A stretch of 64,000 nt of DNA from Prochlorococcus sp. MIT 0603 (lineage in GTDB: Bacteria; Cyanobacteriota; Cyanobacteriia; PCC-6307; Cyanobiaceae): assembly GCF_000760215.1 (NCBI RefSeq), contig NZ_JNAW01000002.1, forward strand, positions 1 to 64,000, given 5' to 3'. The notes under the pieces are model-generated. The model was not told the DNA's origin. It worked only from the letters and a program-made list of their open reading frames with translations, and made no database searches. The translations under genes and the position numbers were made by a program. Of this stretch, positions 20,324 to 28,377 are shown piece after piece. Numbering within the stretch: position 1 is the first letter of the stretch; every line of letters starts with the position of its first letter.

Positions 20324-20899
20324 GTGTCACTTATTTCACGTCTTAGAGCAGTTGTTGCTGGTGACGACTATTTAGATGGTGATTTTGATGAGCTCGACTA
20401 TGATGCTGGCGAAGATTTTGATTCGAGCAATCAAGGAGGAAGGTATTCAAGTGGTTTAGCACCTCTTTCAGATTCCAATCCTTTCAACAATAGAGGTGCT
20501 TCTTCTAAAGTTGTTGGCATGCCGGGGATATCAACAGCGACGGCAGAAGTTAGTCTTATGGAGCCAAGAAGTTTTGATGAAATGCCTAAAGCAATACAGG
20601 CTTTAAGAGAAAGAAAAACTGTTATCTTGAATTTAACCATGATGGAGCCAGATCAGGCTCAAAGGGCAGTTGATTTTGTTGCTGGAGGAACTTTTGCGAT
20701 TGATGGTCATCAAGAACGAGTAGGCGAAAGTATTTTCCTTTTCGCACCAAGTTGTGTTGCGGTTACAAATTCATTTGAAGAAGAACCTTCTCCTTCCAAT
20801 GTGAATGACAAGGAGCATGAATCTTCTTCAGTAGACACCGTAAGCGCTCCAGAACCTGCTTGGGGTGCTTCTACTTCTATAGCAGCGACAGCGATTTAA
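20324..20899 (+). CDS. sepF: Cell division protein SepF
   Basis: An FtsZ-associated protein that bundles FtsZ filaments and links them to the membrane through an N-terminal amphipathic helix ([13 protein letters not shown]). The 191-aa product has an acidic, low-complexity linker (about 17-80) and the SepF core domain at about 83-145 ([20 protein letters not shown], then [19 protein letters not shown]). The start is GTG 20324. It is followed 7 nt later by proC and is the cyanobacterial Ylmf/Cdv2 homologue. Confidence 0.94.
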   Translation: MSLISRLRAVVAGDDYLDGDFDELDYDAGEDFDSSNQGGRYSSGLAPLSDSNPFNNRGASSKVVGMPGISTATAEVSLMEPRSFDEMPKAIQALRERKTVILNLTMMEPDQAQRAVDFVAGGTFAIDGHQERVGESIFLFAPSCVAVTNSFEEEPSPSNVNDKEHESSSVDTVSAPEPAWGASTSIAATAI

Positions 20900-20906
20900 G
20901 ATTCAC

Positions 20907-21731
20907 GTGTCTTTGTCGCTAGCGGTAATTGGATTAGGGCGAATGGCTCAAGTTATTCTTACAAGTTTGTTGGAAAAGGGTGCTTTTAAACCACAAGAAG
21001 TATTAGGTGTTGTTGGTCAGCCTGGAACAGTAAGTAGGGTATTAGAGCATTTCCCAAATGATTTGGAAGTTGTTGATTCCCATAATCCAAAAGCAGATTT
21101 GGTATGGGATTCACCAGTAAAAATCTTGGCAGTTAAGCCTCAACAATTAACCCAAATCCATGAAAAGGTTTCTTCTAGGTGCGACTCCATTCGAGGAGAG
21201 AAACCTTTGTTGATTTCAATTTTGGCTGGAGTAAAGTTGGAGAGATTGCAAGTATTGTTCCCGTCCCATGCATGTGTGAGAGCAGTGCCTAATGCGCCAG
21301 CACTTGTAGGTGCAGGCCTGACTGGTCTTTCATGGGGAAAAGAAGTTTCTTCTGAGCAGAAACAAATAGTTAAGGGCCTTTTTGAGCCAGTTAGTGAAAT
21401 ATGTGAGTTGCCTGAGGATCAATTGGACGCTTTCCTGGCATTGACTTCTTCTGGTCCAGCATACTTAGCACTGATATCAGAAGCATTGGCTGATGGTGCT
21501 GTAGCAGCAGGTTTGCCTAGGGATCTGGCGGATAATTTAACTCACTCAACTCTTGAAGGAACTGCTTTGTTGCTAAAACAAAAGGGATTGCACCCTGGGC
21601 AATTAAAAGACATGGTCGCTTCACCTGCAGGCACCACTATCAGAGCCATTAGGCATCTAGAGAAAGAGGGAGTTCGTTCGGCTCTTATTGAGGCTGTTGT
21701 GCTTGCTGCTCAAAAGAGCAGAGAAATGTGA
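20907..21731 (+). CDS. proC: Pyrroline-5-carboxylate reductase
   Basis: Last step of proline synthesis: NAD(P)H-dependent reduction of 1-pyrroline-5-carboxylate. The 274-aa protein has a Rossmann start (LAVIGLGRMAQVILTSLL, 5-22) and VRAVPNAPALVGAGLTGLS near 128-146. The C-terminal P5CR signature SPAGTTIRAIRHLEKEGVRS lies near 238-257. The start is GTG 20907. Its mRNA probably ends at the hairpin at 21765-21786, inside the convergent gene. Confidence 0.96.
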   Translation: MSLSLAVIGLGRMAQVILTSLLEKGAFKPQEVLGVVGQPGTVSRVLEHFPNDLEVVDSHNPKADLVWDSPVKILAVKPQQLTQIHEKVSSRCDSIRGEKPLLISILAGVKLERLQVLFPSHACVRAVPNAPALVGAGLTGLSWGKEVSSEQKQIVKGLFEPVSEICELPEDQLDAFLALTSSGPAYLALISEALADGAVAAGLPRDLADNLTHSTLEGTALLLKQKGLHPGQLKDMVASPAGTTIRAIRHLEKEGVRSALIEAVVLAAQKSREM

Positions 21732-21744
21732 GATAAATCCTTCT

Positions 21745-22905
21745 CTAGTGAAGTAGCTTGTTATATAGATTCTCTAGAGAATCTATGTTTTTTTTCAGAG
21801 TATATTGATTTAAAACTCTTTGTCTTGCTCTTAACCCAAGCTCTGAAGTGAAAAATGGGTTATCTCTCATAACTGGTAAAAGAGTTTTTAATTGTGAGGT
21901 AACACTTTCTGTGCTGATGGTAATACCTGCTCCTTCTTTGAGAACTTCCCCATCAGCTCCAGCATCAGTCGCTATACATGCGGTTCCTGTTGCCATTGCT
22001 TCTAATAAGGCTAAAGATAATCCTTCTACTAGGCTTGGAAGAATAAAAACCTCTGTGCATTGCAATAGAGCTACTTTCGTTTTGAGATCAGATTCATATC
22101 CCCACCAATTGATTTTACAATCAGAAGTTGATAAGAAGTTATTTTCTAGGGTTGGCCTTAGAGGGCCATCCCCGACAATGACAAGTTGGCAGCCTTTCAT
22201 ATTAACTGCTTTCCATGCCTTTAACAGGGCTTCTACATTTTTCTCTGCGGCAATTCGTCCCATATAAAGAAAAGTTCTTTTTCCACCGAGTCTTTTTTGT
22301 ACTTCTATTTGTTCATGATTGGTAGATTGCTCAGCATTGGGTTGCCAAAGATCTGCATCTATACCATTAGGTATAATCTCTAGTCGGTTCTCTTTAACGC
22401 CTAATTTTGTAAGCACTTCTGCTTGTGAGTCTGAGAAGACAATTACTTTGTTATATCTTGATAGTGAAGGTGCATACAGTTGATATGTAAGTTGCTGGGT
22501 GCTAGCAGAAAGACTTCTGATCTTTGAATCAAAGGGTGGGTGAAATGTTGCTAATAGCGGCAAATCCATTTGATTGCATAAATCAGGCAATCTAAAATCA
22601 AGTGGAGAAAGAGTAAGACTTGCGTGCACAATATTGGGTTTTAATCTCTCCAAAGATTCTCTCAGTTCACGTTGTGCTCTTGGGGAAGGGATTGTATAAA
22701 CCTGAGATTTAATTAGATATGGAAGACTTACGTCGGGATCATTTGCTAAGAGGGATGTTTTCGAAAAGTCAGAGTCAGTTGGGTTGTCAAAGTGAATAAA
22801 GCTTGTTTGATACCCTCTTTTTTTAAGTGCTTTGGTAGTAGTTAAGCCATAACTGACATTTCCACAAAAAGGAGATTTTTTGCCAAGCCAGGCTATGTGT
22901 GCCAC
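21745..22905 (-). CDS. Glycosyltransferase family 4 (GT-B)
   Basis: A 386-aa GT-B glycosyltransferase of the GT4 type. Visible are the N-terminal acceptor domain start (MAHIAWLGKKSPFCGNVSYG), the hinge, the nucleotide-sugar domain with YMGRIAAEKNVEALLKAW near 214-231, and the retaining-enzyme EX7E region VLPSLVEGLSLALLEAMATG at about 290-309. Retaining members make glycolipids or polysaccharides; donor and acceptor are unknown here. It ends convergently to proC, and the proC terminator hairpin overlaps its last codons. Confidence 0.92.
   Translation of the reverse strand: MAHIAWLGKKSPFCGNVSYGLTTTKALKKRGYQTSFIHFDNPTDSDFSKTSLLANDPDVSLPYLIKSQVYTIPSPRAQRELRESLERLKPNIVHASLTLSPLDFRLPDLCNQMDLPLLATFHPPFDSKIRSLSASTQQLTYQLYAPSLSRYNKVIVFSDSQAEVLTKLGVKENRLEIIPNGIDADLWQPNAEQSTNHEQIEVQKRLGGKRTFLYMGRIAAEKNVEALLKAWKAVNMKGCQLVIVGDGPLRPTLENNFLSTSDCKINWWGYESDLKTKVALLQCTEVFILPSLVEGLSLALLEAMATGTACIATDAGADGEVLKEGAGITISTESVTSQLKTLLPVMRDNPFFTSELGLRARQRVLNQYTLKKNIDSLENLYNKLLH
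21765..21794 (+). terminator. Rho-independent terminator of proC inside the 3' end of the convergent gene
   Basis: ATAGATTCTCT (21765-21775) and AGAGAATCTAT (21776-21786) are perfect arms with no spacer, followed on the plus strand by GTTTTTTTT. Palindrome symmetry is read through as the last codons of the minus-strand glycosyltransferase. Confidence 0.75.
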
Positions 22906-22990
22906 CTAGTTTTTTTGATGAACTTCTTGAAAGCTAGCAGGTGATTAAGCAATCTTCTAAGAGTTATTGCGTGGCACCAAAATATTTTGC

Positions 22991-23761
22991 TTAAGTTAGA
23001 GTTGCTTTTAGCATGGTTAATGCATTTAGCTTTTTATTAAGATGTGCTCCTATCCAAATTTCAACAACCTTAAGTAATTTTATCCAAACTGAAAAAGGTC
23101 CAAGAAGCTCTCCGTTTTTTTTAAGTGGTAAAGGAGCATTCACTAAACGTTGTAGCAGAGCGAGTTCAGATGCATTTAATATAATTCCTTCATTAATGAT
23201 TGTGCCAATAGCAAAACCTTCATTAGCAATTAGAGTGCAACTCCATTCCCAATTACCTATGGGAGGGATTAGATCTTGGCCACTTTTGCAACATGTATGA
23301 ATAGGCAAGCCATATCCTCCAAGTGCTAGTAAATGAATACAAGATTGTACACAATTGGCCAAAACTTCTAATGGGGCAATATCTTTTTTTTGGAGACGTT
23401 CTAGATGAATTAAGATTGCTTCAAGTATTTCAGGTTGAGGATCATTAGTCCCTACTAGTAATATTGATAACTCAGACAAGGATTGTGCGGTAGCAAGGGT
23501 TTCTAATTGCTCTCCTAGCATGCTGAAGCTTTTAAGAATTTTGATTTGCCTTGCTTTAAGCAGGCTGCCTTTACCTCCAACTTGTAGCTCAAGAAAAGTC
23601 AAGGGTGAAGTAGCAGCAAGTCGACTTTTAGGTCGTCTTGCACCAGGAATAGCAATACGAATAATTCCTTCTTCATAGCTCAAAACTGTTAGCAATCGAT
23701 CATTCTCACCTAGAGGACCTACTTTTAATGCAAGACCAGTGATTTTTTTGTCACGAGTCAT
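22991..23761 (-). CDS. recO: DNA repair protein RecO
   Basis: A recombination mediator of the RecFOR pathway that loads RecA onto SSB-coated DNA. The 256-aa product has the N-terminal OB-fold (TGLALKVGPLGENDRLLTVL, 8-27, then GIIRIAIPGARRPKSRLA). A helical C-terminal domain includes a His/Cys pair (IHTCCKSG) that may be a degenerate zinc site. It overlaps the end of deoC by 11 nt, giving an hpf-deoC-recO unit. Confidence 0.92.
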   Translation of the reverse strand: MTRDKKITGLALKVGPLGENDRLLTVLSYEEGIIRIAIPGARRPKSRLAATSPLTFLELQVGGKGSLLKARQIKILKSFSMLGEQLETLATAQSLSELSILLVGTNDPQPEILEAILIHLERLQKKDIAPLEVLANCVQSCIHLLALGGYGLPIHTCCKSGQDLIPPIGNWEWSCTLIANEGFAIGTIINEGIILNASELALLQRLVNAPLPLKKNGELLGPFSVWIKLLKVVEIWIGAHLNKKLNALTMLKATLT

Positions 23762-24446
23762 ATGGTTTCCTTTTAGGCTTTGCTTCTTTTGCTATTTCTG
23801 TCCCAAATGAGGTTCCAATCGAAGTTGCTCCTGCATTAATTAGATCACAAGTCTGAAAAAGATTTTTAATTCCTCCAGCTGCTTTAATTTCGCAACGATT
23901 TTTGATTAGGTCATGTAACTCTAAAATATGGTCTTGAGTAACTGCTTTGCCAAACCCATTGCCTGTTTGAATTCCTCTCGCTCCAGCATCTATACAGGCT
24001 TCTATGGCTAACTCAAGACTCTCTTTAGGAAGTCTCATTGAGTCTAATATGACTCTGACAGGAAGACCTGTTGATGTTATTTCTGCAACCTCTTGGGCGA
24101 AATTGTCACTTTCCCCTTTGGAAAGTTTCAGGAAGTTAGGGACCATATCTAGTTCTTCTGCTCCATATTCTGCTGCCCACTCAGCCTCAGTTTTTTTTAT
24201 CGATAGAGGACTATACCCAAATGGGAAATCTATAACAGCGATTAGCTTTGTCTTCTTATTATTACCAAGTCGTTTTCTTGCTGCTTCGAGCCTAATTAAA
24301 TTCGTACACAATCCTGCAAAGTCAAAGTGATTGCAAGCATCGCAGATTTGATTAAGAGAATCTAAATCAAGATGTGGATCTAGTGCTGCTTGATGAATAA
24401 AGGAAGAAATATCATTGTCGCTACTTTTAATTGACTTGTTATTCAT
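23751..24446 (-). CDS. deoC: Deoxyribose-phosphate aldolase
   Basis: A class I (Schiff-base) aldolase interconverting deoxyribose-5-phosphate with glyceraldehyde-3-phosphate and acetaldehyde. The 231-aa TIM barrel shows AVIDFPFGYSPLSIKKTEA near 68-86, EELDMVPN near 94-101, VRVILDSM near 124-131 and EIKAAGGIKN near 187-196, which holds the active-site Lys. Its ATG overlaps the hpf stop by one base, and it overlaps recO at its 3' end. Confidence 0.95.
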   Translation of the reverse strand: MNNKSIKSSDNDISSFIHQAALDPHLDLDSLNQICDACNHFDFAGLCTNLIRLEAARKRLGNNKKTKLIAVIDFPFGYSPLSIKKTEAEWAAEYGAEELDMVPNFLKLSKGESDNFAQEVAEITSTGLPVRVILDSMRLPKESLELAIEACIDAGARGIQTGNGFGKAVTQDHILELHDLIKNRCEIKAAGGIKNLFQTCDLINAGATSIGTSFGTEIAKEAKPKRKPYDS

Positions 24447-25033
24447 TAGCTTTTTGCCTGGATAATCCCATAGCCACCATGATTTCTTCTATAGATAACT
24501 TGTAATTGTTGAGTGGTCTTTTCTTTGAATAGATAAAAGTCATGATCAATAAGATCTAACTGATGCCTTGCTTCTTCTATGGTCATTGGGTGCATGGGGA
24601 AATATTTGCGGCGGATTCCAGGATTTGGAAGCTTAGCTTCTTTACCTTCTAGCAGTGAATGATTGACAGACTCGTCTTTTAGCACTTCTTCTGTCGTAGG
24701 GGTTACAGAGGCGCTATGTCCATGACTATGATGATGGTCACTATGCCTTTCTTTGTATCTTTTTAATTGTCTACAAAGCTTGTTTGCAACTAAATCAATG
24801 CTTGCATAAAGGTTTTGGCTGCGTTCTTGTGCTCGAATGACAGTCCCATTGGCAAAAACAGTAACTTCAGCAGTTTGTTGAGGCACTCTTGGGTTTTTTG
24901 CAACTGAGAGGTGGACATCAGCTTCTTTAACCATCTCCCCAAAGTGATGGATGGCCTTTTCTAGCTTTGACTGTGTGTACTCACGTAATGCTGGAGTTAA
25001 CTCAAGATTGCGACCATGAATCAGCAATTTCAT
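24446..25033 (-). CDS. hpf: Long-form ribosome hibernation promoting factor (LrtA/Hpf)
   Basis: Binds the 30S decoding region and dimerises ribosomes in slow growth or darkness; the cyanobacterial LrtA is light-repressed. I start it at the ATG giving MKLLIHGRNLELTPALREYT, the family's usual N-terminus; a longer frame to 25066 exists. The N-terminal S30AE domain (1-95) is followed by a His-rich linker (HSDHHHSHGHS). The dimerisation domain at about 140-195 contains RRKYFPMHPMTIEEARHQL and ends near NHGGYGIIQ. The divergent lipB start is only 27 nt away, so promoters overlap. Confidence 0.94.
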   Translation of the reverse strand: MKLLIHGRNLELTPALREYTQSKLEKAIHHFGEMVKEADVHLSVAKNPRVPQQTAEVTVFANGTVIRAQERSQNLYASIDLVANKLCRQLKRYKERHSDHHHSHGHSASVTPTTEEVLKDESVNHSLLEGKEAKLPNPGIRRKYFPMHPMTIEEARHQLDLIDHDFYLFKEKTTQQLQVIYRRNHGGYGIIQAKS

Positions 25034-25060
25034 TTTTTGCTTATACATATCTAGGAAGAC

Positions 25061-25738
25061 ATGCATAATTTAGCCATAAATCATTTACCAAAAGAAAGTT
25101 TTTCTACGATTCTTTTTGAACCATTGGAATTAGTTGAATTTCAGATGGCATGGAATTGGCAGAGAGAATGGCAAAAGAGGTTCCTCTTAGACCGTTCTAT
25201 AAAGCAAGCTCTATGGATGCTGCAACATGTTGAGTGTTACACCTTAGGCAGAGCTTCTAATGAGGCTAATTTGCTTTTTGATTTAAATGACCCACCCTTC
25301 GATTTATTTAGAATTGATAGGGGAGGAGAAGTAACACATCATTTGCCTGGCCAATTGGTTGTATATCTTGTTTTAGATCTCTGTCGATATAAAACTGACT
25401 TAGGTTGGTATTTAAGGCAGCTTGAAGATGTTTTGATTGATGTTTTAGATGGTTTAGGGCTTAATGGGTATCGAATTGATGGTATGACAGGTGTTTGGTG
25501 CGAAGGTAAGAAGGTTGGTTTTATTGGGATCAGTTGCCGTAGATGGATTACTCAACATGGCCTATGTCTAAATGTTGACTGCAACCTTACTGGTTTCCAT
25601 AAGATTGTTCCTTGTGGTCTAAAAGGTCATCAAACAGGTCATCTTAAAGAATGGTTGCCAAATTTAAAAATGGAGAAAGTTCATTTTTTGATGAAGAAAA
25701 GCTTGAAAAAGCATTTCGGATTGTTATGGACTGATTAA
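25061..25738 (+). CDS. lipB: Octanoyl-[acyl-carrier-protein]:protein N-octanoyltransferase (LipB)
   Basis: Transfers octanoyl from ACP to the lipoyl domains of 2-oxoacid dehydrogenases, the first step of lipoate attachment. The 225-aa product has WMLQHVECYTLGRASNEANL near 49-68 and DRGGEVTHHLPGQLVVYLVL near 86-105. The catalytic Lys lies in CEGKKVGFIGISCRRW near 147-162, and the Cys region is IVPCGLKGHQTGHLKE. Its target, PDH E2, is encoded three genes downstream. It is divergent from hpf, with very little space between. Confidence 0.94.
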   Translation: MHNLAINHLPKESFSTILFEPLELVEFQMAWNWQREWQKRFLLDRSIKQALWMLQHVECYTLGRASNEANLLFDLNDPPFDLFRIDRGGEVTHHLPGQLVVYLVLDLCRYKTDLGWYLRQLEDVLIDVLDGLGLNGYRIDGMTGVWCEGKKVGFIGISCRRWITQHGLCLNVDCNLTGFHKIVPCGLKGHQTGHLKEWLPNLKMEKVHFLMKKSLKKHFGLLWTD

Positions 25739-25770
25739 AAAGAACTTTGGGAACCGATAAGAATTAATTA

Positions 25771-27798
25771 TTGGGAAACCAATTATTCAATCTTAAAATT
25801 TGGAGTAAAAGCTTGGATTTATTAAGTAGAACTAAAGAATTAAGACCTGGTTCCAGCCAAAAATTGGCACATTCATTTTGGATTCCTACCAAAAGAGAAC
25901 AAAAAGCCTTGGACGCACATCGTTATGTAAGACACCTTGATCGAGTTGATCAAATTTGGCCATGGTTAAAACAAAAACATGGAAAAATTCTTGCTGTTAA
26001 TGCCCCTCATGTCGCTTGCCCAGAATCTTATACCTATGAACAGCTTGCTAATAAGATTGCCATTGCAGCATCCTCTTTTAATTCTTTAGGCATTCTTTAC
26101 GGGGATGTTGTTGCATTGTTTTCAGAAAATAGCCCGAGATGGTTGATTCTTGATCAAGGGTTAATGCGCGTAGGCGCCTCAAATGCTGTAAGAGGAAGCT
26201 CGGCCCCTGTAGAAGAATTAAGATATATATTGGATGATTCTAGGTCTGCTGGTTTAATAGTTCAATCAGCACAGCTATGGGAAGACCTTGGTTTAAGCGA
26301 AGAGCAAAAAGAGAAATATAAATTTGTTTTACAAATGGAGGGAGAGCCTTTAGATGGACTTCTTGGTTGGGAAGAGTTCTTATCTATAGGTGCTAACGAT
26401 CCTCATATAGGTTCTTTTGGGGATATGGCCTCTACTTCATCTAAAAATGCTATAGCAACTATTATCTATACATCTGGTACTACTGGTAAACCTAAGGGAG
26501 TGCCTTTAACTCATGCAAATTTGCTGCATCAAATTTCTTCATTGGCTTGTATCGCAAGTCCAGCACCAGGCACACCACTATTGAGCGTATTGCCTATTTG
26601 GCATTCTTATGAAAGGAGTGCAGAATATTACTTTTTTTCCTGTGCTTGTTCTCAATATTATACGACTATTAAGCATCTACGAGAAGATTTGCAGGTAGTA
26701 AAACCTGTGGTGATGGCCACTGTACCGAGACTTTGGGAGGGTATAAAGACGGGTTTTGATGATGCATTAAAAAAAATGCCTCGCTCTCGTCAATTGATTT
26801 TAAAGGCCGCACTTTTAAATAGTAGGTCATTTAAATCATCACTTAGAAAAACAAGGGATTTGTTATTAAGGAAGGTAAGCCTACCTGAAAGAATTATTGC
26901 TTTTGGGAAAGTAATAGTTCATTGGCCACTTCATATGATTTCAGCGGTTTTCTTGTGGCCTAAGGTCCTTAAGCAACTTTCTGGCGGCAGGTTGCTTTTC
27001 CCTATTAATGGAGGTGGCGCTATTGCTCCTCATGTTGATGAGTTTTTTGAGTCGTTAGGAGTGGAATTGTTAGTAGGTTATGGGCTCACAGAGACAAGCC
27101 CTGTCGTCAGTTGTAGACGTACTTGGAGGAATATTCGTGGCAGTTCAGGACTACCTTTGCCTCATACCGAGTTTCGAATTGTTGATCCTGATAATGGCAA
27201 AAGAATGAAATTTCTAGAGCAAGGTAAGGTTTTGGTAAGAGGCCCCCAGGTGATGAATGAATATTTACGGAAACCAGATGCTTCTTCTAAAGTTCTTGAT
27301 CGAGAGGGGTGGTTTGATACTGGGGATATAGGGATGTTATTGAAAGATGGTTCTATAGTCCTTACAGGGCGTGCTAAGGATACGATCGTTTTAAGCAGTG
27401 GAGAGAATATTGAACCAGGTCCTTTGGAAGAACTCTTGGTAGCTAGCCCTTTAATCGATCAATTAATGATGGTTGGCCAAGATGAAAGGCAATTAGGAGC
27501 ATTGTTAGTACCAAATGTTGGAAATATATTGATTTGGGCTAAAGAAAGGGATGTTTTTTTGAATGAAGATTTAGGCGGACCATTAGGTGATCTCAGATTA
27601 AGGAAACTTTTGCAAAGAGAAATAAATCAGCTGCTTTCTCAACGTAGAGGCTCTCGCCCAAACGAGAAAGTTCTTGGTGTGGCTTTAGTTAAACCATTCT
27701 CTATTGAAAATGGTTTGTTAACTCAGACACTGAAACAAAGACGAGATAAGATTGTTGAACGAGATTCCAAAGCAATCAAAGTCATTTTTGGCCGATAG
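25771..27798 (+). CDS. aas: Acyl-activating enzyme (acyl-ACP synthetase / long-chain acyl-CoA ligase)
   Basis: A 675-aa AMP-forming adenylating enzyme. Cyanobacteria normally have a single such enzyme, Aas, that recycles free fatty acids onto ACP; the CoA or ACP preference cannot be read from sequence here. Motifs: ATP loop IIYTSGTTGKPKGVPLTHA at about 231-249, GYGLTETSPV near 437-446, GWFDTGDIG near 512-520, and the hinge/Lys region LTGRAKDTIVLSSGENIEP near 530-548. The only possible initiator near the 5' end is TTG 25771, 32 nt after lipB. It probably belongs to the lipB-queA transcription series. Confidence 0.93.
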   Translation: MGNQLFNLKIWSKSLDLLSRTKELRPGSSQKLAHSFWIPTKREQKALDAHRYVRHLDRVDQIWPWLKQKHGKILAVNAPHVACPESYTYEQLANKIAIAASSFNSLGILYGDVVALFSENSPRWLILDQGLMRVGASNAVRGSSAPVEELRYILDDSRSAGLIVQSAQLWEDLGLSEEQKEKYKFVLQMEGEPLDGLLGWEEFLSIGANDPHIGSFGDMASTSSKNAIATIIYTSGTTGKPKGVPLTHANLLHQISSLACIASPAPGTPLLSVLPIWHSYERSAEYYFFSCACSQYYTTIKHLREDLQVVKPVVMATVPRLWEGIKTGFDDALKKMPRSRQLILKAALLNSRSFKSSLRKTRDLLLRKVSLPERIIAFGKVIVHWPLHMISAVFLWPKVLKQLSGGRLLFPINGGGAIAPHVDEFFESLGVELLVGYGLTETSPVVSCRRTWRNIRGSSGLPLPHTEFRIVDPDNGKRMKFLEQGKVLVRGPQVMNEYLRKPDASSKVLDREGWFDTGDIGMLLKDGSIVLTGRAKDTIVLSSGENIEPGPLEELLVASPLIDQLMMVGQDERQLGALLVPNVGNILIWAKERDVFLNEDLGGPLGDLRLRKLLQREINQLLSQRRGSRPNEKVLGVALVKPFSIENGLLTQTLKQRRDKIVERDSKAIKVIFGR

Positions 27799-27867
27799 TC
27801 TTTATTTACTCATTTATTTGACCTATTGCACGATGGCTGAGAATCTTGCATTAACAACAGTTTTTAA

Positions 27868-28311
27868 ATGTCTGACGAAACCACTATTTCAATTAAGCGC
27901 TCAATCACAATTCGTGCTGTAGTTACTCCTTCTTGGAAAACTGAAGCAGAAAGTGAAATAAGCGCTGCTATTTCTACAAGTGATGAGCAATTATCACAAC
28001 TAGAGAAGGAGGGACAACAAGTTGTTGATGGGTTGAGAACTCAAAGTGCAAACCCCCTTGACCCTAGAATCCAAGAGCAAGTTTCTCAAGTGCAACAACA
28101 AGTTGCTTCGAAACGTTCCGAATTAGAGGATCAGAAACGTAATTTGTTGCAACAGCAGGCGCAAGTACGAGAATTAGATATGGAAGAGATTGTTGAACAA
28201 GGCCAAATAGAAAGCTTTTGTGATCTTAAGGTTGGTGACAATTTGATCAGCAAGATGAAGGTCTCACTCCTTGTGAGAGATGGTGTTGTTGAATCTATAG
28301 ATCAAGACTAA
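27868..28311 (+). CDS. YlqD family coiled-coil protein
   Basis: A 147-aa protein beginning MSDETTISIKRSITIRAVVT. It has a long Gln/Glu-rich coiled coil at about 43-112 (including QVSQVQQQVASKRSELEDQK) between short beta segments, and ends DLKVGDNLISKMKVSLLVRD. This matches YlqD, a conserved family of unknown function in firmicutes and cyanobacteria. It sits between aas and the PDH E2 gene. No signal peptide or membrane span is seen. Confidence 0.85.
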   Translation: MSDETTISIKRSITIRAVVTPSWKTEAESEISAAISTSDEQLSQLEKEGQQVVDGLRTQSANPLDPRIQEQVSQVQQQVASKRSELEDQKRNLLQQQAQVRELDMEEIVEQGQIESFCDLKVGDNLISKMKVSLLVRDGVVESIDQD

Positions 28312-28377
28312 ATCATTGTTTTTGTTTCTTTGGTCCATAGGTCTTTAATATTGGAGTAAGACTTTAGGGAGAAGGTA

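Noticed and set aside
22991-24330. Plus-strand frames of 95-139 codons opposite the glycosyltransferase, recO and deoC genes
   Set aside because: They are antisense shadows of well-supported genes with intact motifs.
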